Shown: positions 34,778 to 44,300 of the stretch, piece after piece
Numbering within the stretch: position 1 is the first letter of the stretch
How the letters are laid out: each line of letters begins with the position of its first letter
Assembly (NCBI GenBank): GCA_963575745.1
Contig: CAUYUJ010003681.1
Location: 307,063 to 371,062 of the forward strand
Origin: Prorocentrum cordatum
Taxonomy: Eukaryota > Sar > Dinophyceae > Prorocentrales > Prorocentraceae
Reading direction: 5' to 3'
Length of the DNA stretch: 64,000 nt
Position numbers and translations under genes: made by a program
Notes under the pieces: generated by a model
The model's input: only the letters and a program-made list of their open reading frames with translations
Told to the model about the DNA's origin: nothing
Database searches by the model: none

Positions 34778-34975
34778 TTCAGCTCGACGGCCGCGGGGAC
34801 GCGAGGTTTCTCCTCTATCCGGGCGACATCAGCTGACCATGCCGATCCTGGCCAGTCCAATGCTGGGCCCAGGATGATTCAGCTCGACGGCCGCGGGGAC
34901 GCGAGGTTTCTCCGCTACCCGGGCGGCATCGGCTGACCATGCCGATCCTGGCCAGACCAATGCTGGGCCCAGGAG
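34776..34975. repeat. 100-bp tandem duplication at the gene's stop
   Basis: Two copies with a period of exactly 100 bp start at GATTCAGCTCGACGGCCGCG (34776 and 34876). The first begins on the stop codon of the gene. Related CCGATCCTGGCCA words recur at 35575-35660. Confidence 0.9.
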
Positions 34976-34997
34976 GGCCCCCCCCAGGGTCGTGGAG

Positions 34998-35125
34998 GTG
35001 GGAGGAGGAGGAGGAGGAGGAGGAGGAGGAGGAGGAGGAGGAGGAGGAGGAGGAGGAGGAGGAGGAGGAGGAGGAGGAGGAGGGAAGGAGGAGGAGGAGG
35101 AGGAGGAGCAGGAGGAGGAGGAGGC
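34998..35125. repeat. (GGA)n array
   Basis: About 125 bp of GAG triplets, starting after GTGGAGGTGGGAGG. Confidence 0.95.
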
Positions 35126-35154
35126 CCTGATTGCACGGCCTCACCTTTATTTCG

Positions 35155-35250
35155 ATCCCTGCCTGGGCCCCCCCTGGGCCGCGCACGTGTCTCGGGCCAC
35201 GACTTGCGAACCCCCCTCTTGGACGCACCCCCCTCTCCCAGACATGCAAT
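35155..35250. repeat. Dispersed repeat, copy 1
   Basis: CCCCCCTGGGCCGCGCACGTG and the CTCTTGGACGC box match 56506-56600 closely. Neighbouring 35290-35420 also resembles 60930-60960 plus 61200-61290. Confidence 0.6.
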
Positions 35251-36225
35251 GTCTTGAGTTGTTCAGTGCGCGGTCTGCGGAAGTCCCGACCCTTTCCCCG
35301 GGCCCTGGTAATTGGTTCCTTGACGGGTCCCGGGCCCGGCAAGGGCCCCTGGAGGCCGAAAACGACCAGAAGCCTCCCGCCGTGATTTTTCTACGCGAGC
35401 ACTGCTCGCATGTTTCGGACGCAAGCATGGGCAGACATGCTCACGTCCGAGACCCATGCGTCTATGCCATGCCTGCATGGGTCTTGGACGCTCCGGATTC
35501 TCGGCTGACGTCTCCCGACCTCCCCCGACCAGTGCTTGGCCAGGTCCCGCTGACGCACAGGACCCAGCCAGGATCGCCCTGGCCAATCCGATCCTGGCCA
35601 CTCCTGGCCATTCCGATCCTGGGCAATCCGATCCTGGGCCCAGGACGAGACCGACCAGGATCGGTGAGGTTGTCGGCTGACGTCTCCCGGCCAAAGCCCA
35701 GGCACGCCTCGCTGCAGGCCGTGACCTCTTGGCAGGCGCGATCCTGTGCTTGCGTTGGGGGGGCCGCCGTCTGGCCGCAGCAGTTCCTTCCGCGCGCCAG
35801 CCGATGCTCTCCTCCTCCCCCTCATCATCCTTCTTCGGCTGCGGCTGCGGACCTGGCCCTCCGTGAGGATGCGGCCCTCACCCCTTCCCTGCGCACACAA
35901 TGTCCTGGCGGGCAGGGAGGGGTCATGTTGAACACGGCCAGATCTGGCCGTTGGGGCCGTCGGGCGCGACGAACAGGGGAAGGGAGACGACACGGAGGGC
36001 CAACAGGGGCGAAGCGAGGGACGGGTGCACGAGCGCGGGAGGGCGAGGAGCAACGAGACGCGTCGGTGGCGGCGGGCGCGGTTCTGCGGGGTGTCCGATC
36101 CCCTCGGAAATCCTCCTCCTCCTCCTCCTCCTCCTCCGGCAGGGGCGCCAGCAAAAACATGACGGTTAACCGACTCACAAGCACAGAACGGAGAACGGAA
36201 AGTGCTGAAGAGTGGGTCAGAAGAG

Positions 36226-36405
36226 GAACAGGCGCCGATATGTAATTACCGTTATACCATTCCCTCGTTTTCGCAACTGGGGGCATTTGGGAGGCCCTCG
36301 TCGCCACACGCCTGGATTCGCCTCGGCATTCCGGTCGGAAAGCACCCTGGGAGAGGTATGGGAAGCAGCCGTATCGGCATCTTTCGGTCCCCCCACTGGG
36401 GACGT
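36226..36405. mobile_element. Intron-like inverted-repeat element, family 4, copy 2
   Basis: Starts after GAGGAACAGG with CGCCGATATG and ends near CGTATCGGCATCTTT. The body shares GGCCCTCGTCGCCAC and CTGGATTCGCCTCG with the copy at 32983-33150. Confidence 0.55.
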
Positions 36406-36543
36406 TTTCACGACACTTTGCTGGGCGACGGGCACTTGCAATGCTGAGGGATTCAGTGGTGACGTGCTGCGCAGGGGCCTGCGCTGTGCTGTATGATGCT
36501 TAATTCAGATGCGTTATGCCGAGTGGAACCCAGCTGTGCTTTA

Positions 36544-36756
36544 TTCTGCACGAACGAAATGGGTACGGAAAGAATGGGTACAATGCCCAGCAGCAGTTCC
36601 TGTTCATTTTGAACAGGACTCGCTGTCCGCGCCGCCGCGGCCTGTGTCCATTTGAGACAGAAGGCCGCCTGCCCAACAGCGGCCGCTGTTGGTTTGGGGC
36701 AGCATTTGTTGTTGGGCATTGTGCCCATTTTTCCGTACCCATTTCGGTCGTCCAAA
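36544..36756. mobile_element. 213-bp MITE, copy B
   Basis: Same terminal inverted repeats and internal palindromes as 33367-33580, about 92 percent alike by eye. It ends 135 bp before the copia target site. Confidence 0.85.
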
Positions 36757-36890
36757 TATATTGCGGTGTGGACCAAGTCGTTCTTGGCATCGGACTCCTG
36801 ACCGAACTGATCTGCACTTTAGGCTCGAGCTGCCTGACCGGATAACTAGCTCTCCCAGAGTTGGTTGCACTCGAAACGTGAGGGCTGGGG

Positions 36891-36895
36891 TGGGG
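36891..36895. repeat. Target-site duplication of the copia element
   Basis: TGGGG here and at 53188-53192. With these five bases removed the LTR ends just before the primer-binding TGG. Confidence 0.8.
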
Positions 36896-36924
36896 ACTTT
36901 AAACGGAGAAGGTTAAAGGCGAGG

Positions 36925-36930
36925 TATAAA
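36925..36930 (+). promoter_or_regulatory. TATA box in LTR
   Basis: GAGGTATAAATCGAG. The expected start of transcription is near 36955. Dinoflagellate host promoters usually lack TATA, so this is an element-borne feature. Confidence 0.6.
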
Positions 36931-36981
36931 TCGAGCATGTACCGCTGCCGTGCCTGGCTCAAGCCGGGCCCGGCCAAATAT

Positions 36982-37044
36982 ATGACTGTGCCTCACCGAG
37001 GCGCACGACTGGTATCTGAGATCGGAAAATACCTTTTCCATTGA
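36982..37044 (+). CDS. 20-codon upstream ORF in LTR
   Basis: ATG at 36982 opens MTVPHRGARLVSEIGKYLFH and stops with TGA at 37042-37044, two bases before the gag ATG at 37047. If the transcript starts near the TATA-predicted site, ribosomes meet this frame first. It is present in both LTRs. Confidence 0.4.
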   Translation: MTVPHRGARLVSEIGKYLFH

Positions 37045-37046
37045 AG

Positions 37047-40000
37047 ATGCCTCTTCTATCCTTTACTCCAGATCCCATGCTTCGTCTCGCTCTCTTGCTC
37101 ATGCGATATGAGCCAAAGCCTGGGATATGGCAACGCTTGAAGCGTAACACATACCTAAGCTTACCAGCATGTTTTCGACTTGGTAGCGGAGCTGGCTACA
37201 CTCTCGTGTGGCTGGCTCTCGCTCTGATTCCTGTAATCCACGGCACAACTTGGTGGACTACTACTACGGTGGAATACCATGTTGCGCCGGCTCTGCGAGG
37301 AGCGGAGCCAGTCCGCGATCGAGCTAGCGGGGCAACCCGCGAACTCGAGACGCTCTCTCCTACTTCACTGCGCTACTTCACTCTCGACTTCCACCAGCTG
37401 CCAATCGGCAACTCGATCGAGAACGTGGTCACCCTGCGGGGCTACCCGCAGCGGGGCCACCTGCATCCCGTGCCAGTCAGGCGCCTCACGGCTACTACGC
37501 CAGAGCCTGACAAACCACAGCCTAAACCAATCACCGAAGCCGAAATGCACATGCACTGGATTAAGATAACTATCTTCGGCATTCTGTGGGTAATAATGGG
37601 ATGTGCTGTGGGATACATGCGGCAGGGGATGGACGACACGCGTACTACTGGCCCTTCATGGGACCCTGCCGGTACTACGCCTTTTCGCGAATACGTTCGC
37701 GAAGTACATGCATGGATAAACGTAACGAGCGGCAATATGACGCCACCACAACAAGCTGCAGCACTACAACGAGGCCTTCAAGGTCTTGCTCGTCGTATCG
37801 CCATGCAGGTCCCCTCCCAGATCATCAACTATGGTGTAACTGTCAATGGACAGCCAACGGATGCAGTCACATATATACTGTACCTACTGAGCACCAAATT
37901 TGAAAATCTGGAAGATGAGCGCCAGCTCAACTCTGGCACTGCCCTTATCGACTTTCGCGTCGAAAGGGGCGAGCGAATCGACTCAGTGTTAGCTCGATTC
38001 GAGATGGCCCGTGACGAGGCTAACTCTGTTGGCTTTGTCATCCCCAACTTTCAGATCCTAACGCTGATTCTTTTCAGAGCGTTAGGCGTTGGCGCGTCAC
38101 GAGCCCAACACCTGCTGGAGCCTTTTAATCATCAGATGCCCAGAACACAAGCAGACTATGACAGGCTGCTGACCAGGATGAGGAACTACGGACATGTTGC
38201 CGAGCGCTCTCCTGGCAACATTGCGGGTATCTTCACAGGGCACCACTCACATGCAGGTGTCTACGCCACGACTGCGGGGTCACCCGCTGGTCCTGGCGAG
38301 CCAAGTCCCTGGGCTGACCCAGCCGATATGCCCAACGAGGCCACTGCCTTCTTAGGGCAGACCGGCCAGGCATCGGCAGAGGCAGCTGAGGCGAACGCCT
38401 GGTCGAACTACTCGCCAGGCGCCGCCTACACTGCAAGCCCGCCCTCGGGCACAACCCTCTGGGGCCAAGCGGAGTCATCCGCTCAAGGGTCTCAGCCACC
38501 CTCACCGTTTGAATCTGGCACTGACACAGACACCTCATCTGACGATGAGCACAATGGCATAGTCTCTGCTGGTAATGACTATCCAGCGGATGACACTCAC
38601 CTTTCTGAGCAACAAAGAGCGGAAGTCGCTTTTATGGCTTATCGCAAATCAAAACGCCGTTGGAGGCGCTCCATGAAGAAACCAGTCAGAAAAGTGAGAC
38701 GTGCAGCACGCCGACATTTCAAACGATATGGAAAGGGTCGTGGCAAAGGGGGTCGCAGACGCCGTATGCATGGTAGGGGTATTACTGCTTTCCTCACGTC
38801 CTTAACTGATATAGTCTTTGAGGAAGTTCTTATCGGAGGCAAAGGTCGGGGTCACAGGCGGACCTCCGGTAAGGGAAAAGGGCGGAGGGGCAACCCTAGG
38901 GACGCTTCTGGCAATACTATGAAGTGTCATACATGCGGCAGCACAGAGCACTTGCGCGATCAATGCCCGAAAGGGAAAGGAAAGGGATCCGTACATTTGG
39001 CTCAAAATTCTTTTATGGATGACATAGACTACATTGACTACGAGTTTTACGTCAATCCAGAAGCGGCTCCCGCCGCGGGCTCCTCCACGTACTACGTGAT
39101 GGCCCGCTACGCTGAAGTGACCGTAGCCCTGGAAGACTACGCAGTGACCCTCTTCGACGAGTTCCACGGCTGGGACGAAGTCGACGAGGTCGCGTTCAAT
39201 GCTTGGTTCGGTCTTCCAGCGGGGCCACCCGCCGACGACGAGATCTCCGAAGCTGAGACCGTCCCGGCGACCGAGGAAGAGCTCACCGCCGCGCTGGCAC
39301 CGCAGGTGATTGGCATGCCGTTGCTGCCAGATCTTCCGCGAGCTGGCTCGGAAGCGGGAGACGCTGATGACGAAATGCGGGGCCATCCCGCGTATTCTGA
39401 CTCCGAAGAGGCCGAAGAGGACTATAAGGACATGCTCCAAGAGCAGGTCGCAGAAGCAATCCGGCTCCTGAGTGCGCCAGCACATCAGCAGATAACCATG
39501 AACGACCTGCTGTCGCGCCCAGGGGCCGCACGGCTGCGTCCATACCTGGATTCGGACATGTCGGCACCTCAGATGCTGACAGCACTCCAGGCTCTAGCGG
39601 GGTCACCCGCCGAAGTGACGCCAGCCGCAGCAGCGGGGCCACCCGCTTGGTCTATGGATGTATTTATGCAGGGCTGCGACCAGATGGACCTCAACGACCT
39701 CACGATGGAGCAGCTAAACGACATCGGGTACTTCCGAAGCCCGTATCAGCACGTATTCATGGTCCAGGACAGCTCAGAGGACTCGGAGGACATGCGCTAT
39801 GCCAAGAGGGACAGACGACCATCGCCTCCCCGAGACTCAGAGCATGACGATCAAAGGCCCATGGAACGTGGTAGTGCGTCAGCGGGGCCAGCCCGCAGGA
39901 GGAGCCGTTCAGCTCCCCGACGCCCTACACATGATGCATCGGGCTACCCGTACAGTACGGAGCACTCCGTTGGTGTATCCGCTCAGTACGTGCCGGAGTG

Positions 40001-41387
40001 GTACATCAATTGGTACCCCGGCTACTCGATGGACGTGATCCGCCACTGGTATTCTAAGGAATACTGCACCAAAAGGGACGAAACTGGCATGATAATACGC
40101 ACCAAGGGTGGCAAGACCAAAACGCCAGAGGCTTGGGACAAAAGGGCTAAGAAACAGGAGATCATCAACGATCGCAAGACATACAGAAAACAAGTATGTC
40201 AGTGCGAGCCCTTCAAAGGTCACATGCGCAGTTGTCCAATGGACCGCCCCTCCAGGAGTCCTCATCACGGTGAGACCCCGTGGAATTGGTCTCATGGAGA
40301 TGACGCTGGCAACGTCCATGATCCTAACAAGGAGGTCCCTGGAGGAGGAAAGCGCATCACAGAAGCCGATCGCGCCCCTATGACCGAAGAGGTTGCCAAC
40401 ACTGTCAGGGAAAATTGGGTACAGCTTCCCAATGACCATCGCCTCAAGGAATGGAACCGCCGATTCCATAAAGAGGCGGGGTCACCCGCAGGATCCAGCA
40501 AAGAAGCGGGGTCACCCGCAGACGCGGCGCCAGCCGCTGGGTCCGCGGACGAAGATTGGATAGCTGTTGCATCTGCTGCCGGGTCCGCCGCCGGTACTGA
40601 CCACACCGAACTGAATGAAGAATGGGCGGCGGAAGACGGCTCAGAGAATCCATTCCCTGATGGATGCGCCTGTTGGTACTACAGCTCCTCGGCGCAGAAG
40701 TGGTTTTGCACGAGGGTAATTCACCGCCACGAAAATGGCAAGTACAAGCTGGCCATAAAAGGTACTGCCGACATCGACCAGATGAGGCAGATCATCCATG
40801 ATCATGGCCAGCCAGAAGGCCCTCCTAAAGACCCTCCTGGTCCACAACCAGGCAAGGGCAGCAGACCACCTCCAAGACCTGAAGCCGACTCCTCGTCTTC
40901 ACCGACTCCTGCGAAGAGGCACCCGTCCAAGAGCCCCGAAGGCACACAGGGGCGGGCGAAGGCCAGAGGGATCGCCAAGACGGACGACCCTGAGCTGGGA
41001 GATCCTCCCGGTCTGTCCGTGACGGAGAGGAGGAAGGCTTTTGCTGGACCATCGACCCCGATGCCACCGGCGACCCAAGGCGATGTCAAGGACGAAGTTC
41101 GCGACAAGCCTAAGGCAGCTTTCCCAGGTGTTTGGACTCCAACTCTGCATCAGCCGCGCCTTGCACCACGACCAGGTTCGGCACGAATGAAAGCGCAGCC
41201 GAAGCCCGAAGCTGGGATGAGGTCGGTGCGGGCAGAAGCAGCCGCCAAGCTAAGGAGGACAAGGGCTCTGCGGGGCCACCCGCTAAAGCGGCGCCAGCTG
41301 CGGCAGCGGGGACACCCGCAGAAGGCACTCTCTCAAGAGAAGAACGCTTCAAAGTCCTCAAAGAATTTGGCGACCGACAGAAACTAG
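37047..41387 (+). CDS. gag, copia element
   Basis: The first in-frame ATG is inside the LTR; the frame crosses LTR and primer site without a stop. From that ATG, residues 51-65 (YTLVWLALALIPVIH) and about 170-192 (WIKITIFGILWVIMG and on) look like membrane helices, unusual for gag. About 210-390 is a helical gag-like core (EYVREVHAWINVTSG onward). A basic stretch precedes a CCHC knuckle at residues 627-640 (CHTCGSTEHLRDQC). The rest is acidic and linker-rich, including GCACWYYSSSAQKWF, which may be a small beta-barrel. The frame ends at TAG 41385-41387, overlapping the -1 frame that is open from 41114. Role: particle assembly and RNA binding, by family. Confidence 0.85.
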   Translation: MPLLSFTPDPMLRLALLLMRYEPKPGIWQRLKRNTYLSLPACFRLGSGAGYTLVWLALALIPVIHGTTWWTTTTVEYHVAPALRGAEPVRDRASGATRELETLSPTSLRYFTLDFHQLPIGNSIENVVTLRGYPQRGHLHPVPVRRLTATTPEPDKPQPKPITEAEMHMHWIKITIFGILWVIMGCAVGYMRQGMDDTRTTGPSWDPAGTTPFREYVREVHAWINVTSGNMTPPQQAAALQRGLQGLARRIAMQVPSQIINYGVTVNGQPTDAVTYILYLLSTKFENLEDERQLNSGTALIDFRVERGERIDSVLARFEMARDEANSVGFVIPNFQILTLILFRALGVGASRAQHLLEPFNHQMPRTQADYDRLLTRMRNYGHVAERSPGNIAGIFTGHHSHAGVYATTAGSPAGPGEPSPWADPADMPNEATAFLGQTGQASAEAAEANAWSNYSPGAAYTASPPSGTTLWGQAESSAQGSQPPSPFESGTDTDTSSDDEHNGIVSAGNDYPADDTHLSEQQRAEVAFMAYRKSKRRWRRSMKKPVRKVRRAARRHFKRYGKGRGKGGRRRRMHGRGITAFLTSLTDIVFEEVLIGGKGRGHRRTSGKGKGRRGNPRDASGNTMKCHTCGSTEHLRDQCPKGKGKGSVHLAQNSFMDDIDYIDYEFYVNPEAAPAAGSSTYYVMARYAEVTVALEDYAVTLFDEFHGWDEVDEVAFNAWFGLPAGPPADDEISEAETVPATEEELTAALAPQVIGMPLLPDLPRAGSEAGDADDEMRGHPAYSDSEEAEEDYKDMLQEQVAEAIRLLSAPAHQQITMNDLLSRPGAARLRPYLDSDMSAPQMLTALQALAGSPAEVTPAAAAGPPAWSMDVFMQGCDQMDLNDLTMEQLNDIGYFRSPYQHVFMVQDSSEDSEDMRYAKRDRRPSPPRDSEHDDQRPMERGSASAGPARRRSRSAPRRPTHDASGYPYSTEHSVGVSAQYVPEWYINWYPGYSMDVIRHWYSKEYCTKRDETGMIIRTKGGKTKTPEAWDKRAKKQEIINDRKTYRKQVCQCEPFKGHMRSCPMDRPSRSPHHGETPWNWSHGDDAGNVHDPNKEVPGGGKRITEADRAPMTEEVANTVRENWVQLPNDHRLKEWNRRFHKEAGSPAGSSKEAGSPADAAPAAGSADEDWIAVASAAGSAAGTDHTELNEEWAAEDGSENPFPDGCACWYYSSSAQKWFCTRVIHRHENGKYKLAIKGTADIDQMRQIIHDHGQPEGPPKDPPGPQPGKGSRPPPRPEADSSSSPTPAKRHPSKSPEGTQGRAKARGIAKTDDPELGDPPGLSVTERRKAFAGPSTPMPPATQGDVKDEVRDKPKAAFPGVWTPTLHQPRLAPRPGSARMKAQPKPEAGMRSVRAEAAAKLRRTRALRGHPLKRRQLRQRGHPQKALSQEKNASKSSKNLATDRN
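37181..37198 (+). promoter_or_regulatory. Primer-binding site, tRNA-iMet type
   Basis: TGGTAGCGGAGC directly after the LTR is the complement of an initiator-tRNA-Met 3' end (TGGTAGCAGAG in animals), with one difference in 11. Copia elements normally prime with this tRNA. The site lies inside the gag reading frame. Confidence 0.8.
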
Positions 41388-44300
41388 CCGATGATGCAGT
41401 GGCTGACCAAGGTCACCCGCACCCTGGCGCGGAGTCATCCGCTGGAGCTGCCTCGTCAGCCGCAGGCTCTGCGGGGCCACCCGTTAAAGCGCCGCCAGCT
41501 GCATTAGCGGGGCCACCCGCGCGCTGGCAGCCAGTAATGTCTGTTCTTAGGAACATCCCTCTGGGAGCCATGGAATATTGGCAAGGCATTGAAGGCAAAG
41601 GCCCGAAGCGCACCATAAACCCACGAGTCACTCGAGACGATACAGACCGATACGAGGTCATTAATTGCCCTGATCGTCGTAACTTCGAGTGCCGCAACGA
41701 CTGGGAACGTGAACAACAAGCCGTGGGAAATATGTTGCGAGACAGGCCGCCATTGCGCGTCGCGCAGCATAAGGCAGAGCTCATGAAGGTCATGGAGAGG
41801 TTCGGCATGGATCCGACTCTGCCGCGCGATGGGCAAATGACCAAGGTGTCAATATGGTTCTCTACAGCCCTACGCCATAGTCCGTATTGGAAGGACGGAT
41901 TCAGCCGACACTTCGAGAAGATTAGCACTTTCGATCCATACGATGGCTGGGTTGTTGTTGACGATTTGCTGACAAACTGGACTGAAAATGATCAGTGGAA
42001 AGGCTATCGTGAAATGCACGGGGTGCTGATCAAGGGCAGGCCCCACACGTCATACGTGTATTGGGTGCTGCTAAACTGCTGTGAGATGATTGACCATCAC
42101 GGCATGCAGAAGGGCAGGCTCCAGATGAAGTGCGTTGATGACAGCATGCTGCTGCCTCCCAGGTTTCGACCAACGGCACGCAGGCCACAGTACTTCATCA
42201 GAGCCACGAACGGCCACAGCAGCCCAGGCATCCACTGTCCCGAGTCGCTTTATAAGCCGATCACAACATGGATGAAAGAACCAGACGACCCAGTATATTT
42301 CATCCACGGGACACAGTGGGAGTATGTCAAGGACATCCTTGCTAATGGCCTTTCATGCCTCGCACAGGACAACCCTAAAAGGAAGGGGGGGCGCCAATTT
42401 GTACACGGCTGCCCCTACCTCCCGGGCGACCCGAGGATTCAATCGGGCATCCGTCCTGACTCGGAGGTGCTCATATTCTGCAGCATCAACAAGATGCTGT
42501 CCAGTGGCTTTTCCCTATGGAGGTCAGCAAATGACATCGTCATGACACGGGGCCACGACGGCCGTATACCGCCCGATCATATCCTCCAGATTGTGAGCAT
42601 TGCGAAATATCGGGTCGGTGAAGCCTGGAGCAATCCGCTGGCTTATGACAAGTCGCGGAGGCGGGGCCAACCCGCGGACAGGATTCGCACCGATGACTAC
42701 CTGCCACTTAAATTATGTGACAGAACTCTGGGTGTAATGGAAGATCACGCCATGTACCTAAAGGGCTGGTCTAAGACGGACGGTCGCCCATTCAACTTGA
42801 TCATGACCGAGCAAGATGTTGCTCCACGACCGTACGACACACAGACGGTCCTCATGATAAATGCCCAGGAAGACGAGGTCATGCCTGAAGCGGGGCCACC
42901 CGCAGGTGCGGGGACACCCGCGGTAGACACCTCGGACGGTTCATGGCAACAAGTGGTCACACCAGTAGCAACGGTAGCATCTCCTTGGAGGCCGGATCAG
43001 CAGGCATGGGTCCAGGCCCTCAACAGCTACTTGACACCAGCCGACGTTTCTGGACTGACCGATCAGCTATATCGTGCTGACCCGTGGGCAGTGCATACAG
43101 GTATCCAAGACGCACAGCAGAGGAATCTGCGCACTCCTGCGGGGCCACCAGGCGTCCTAGGACCACAGCCACAACGCCCTCCGCAGCAGGCTGGAGGTGC
43201 GAGGTTTGTCCCTATGGGCGGCTCAGATGGTGGCTCGCCGTTTCGGACTCCGCCGTCTGAAACGAGCGAGAACAGCTTGTGGCAAAGACTCCAGGCGATT
43301 CGCGGGAATCCGGCACTCGCAGCAGCACTCCAAGCAACCACTCCCTTTGGCACTCCGAGGGGTAGTGAAGGAGGAGTGGCTGCGGGGTCACCCGCCGAGC
43401 GAACGCCTGCGGAGCCACCCGCACATGCGGGGCCACCCGCTGACGGACAGCAAGGTTCAGACTACGAACGTCGGGCAGCCAACTTAAGAGCACAGGCTAC
43501 TTTTCTGCAGCAACAAGCTGATAGAGTGCCCAGCCTGTTGCGGAACCGCAACATAGATGTTACGAATCATGGCGACTTTCGGCCTCTCTGGAGCTGGACT
43601 TCTGAAGATGCTCCAAATGCTGATCCCACGAATCCATATCGACAGGTGTTTATTCCAGGAATAGCATCACACCCAATATATGGATGGGACAATCATGGAC
43701 CAGCAGAGGCACAGGCCATGGACGCGCCGATGTACCCGGAGTACTACGCGCAGATGAATAACACTCCTATGATTGCGGGGCCACCTGCGAACGAATACAC
43801 TCGGAATCTTGCCAATGAGATGTTTCGTTTGCAGTTTACACGAGCGGTCGATGCGCAGTCTATGCCGCACTACGCCTACATGCCCACGCCGACGGACCCC
43901 GAGACCGTAGTTCAGCCAGCTGGTCTCGCGGTGCCAGCCGCTATGGGCAGCATGCCAGACTACATCCGCGACGTGCACAACACGCAGCAAGCGATACTGG
44001 CATCTAGGCAGCAGGCTCGGGACAACACCAGGCTGCGCCAACAACGCGCGATCCAGAGAAGGATTGAGCGTGAGACCCAAGCGGGGACACCCGCAGACGC
44101 GGGGCCACCCGCTGAACGGCCAGATAGACGGCCGCCACCGACGCCATATCGGGAGGGCGAAACCACTTTCGAGCGCCAAGCTCGGACTCGCCCAGACGTG
44201 CCTGCTCCAGTCATTTCAGACTACAACTTCACACAGTGCCCAATCTGTATGGACAACTACGAGATGGGCACTACAGTGTGGAGACTGGCGTGTGGGCACT

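Larger units (their letters stand above)
36896..37180 (+). repeat. 5' LTR
   Basis: 285 bp starting ACTTTAAACGG and ending GTTTTCGACT. It is identical to 52903-53187 except C37080/T53087. The ends are not the usual TG...CA. It contains a TATA box, a short upstream frame and the first ATG of gag. Confidence 0.95.

Noticed and set aside
41132-41134. TTG start codon for pol
   Set aside because: Not a credible eukaryotic start; a -1 frameshift from gag is more likely.
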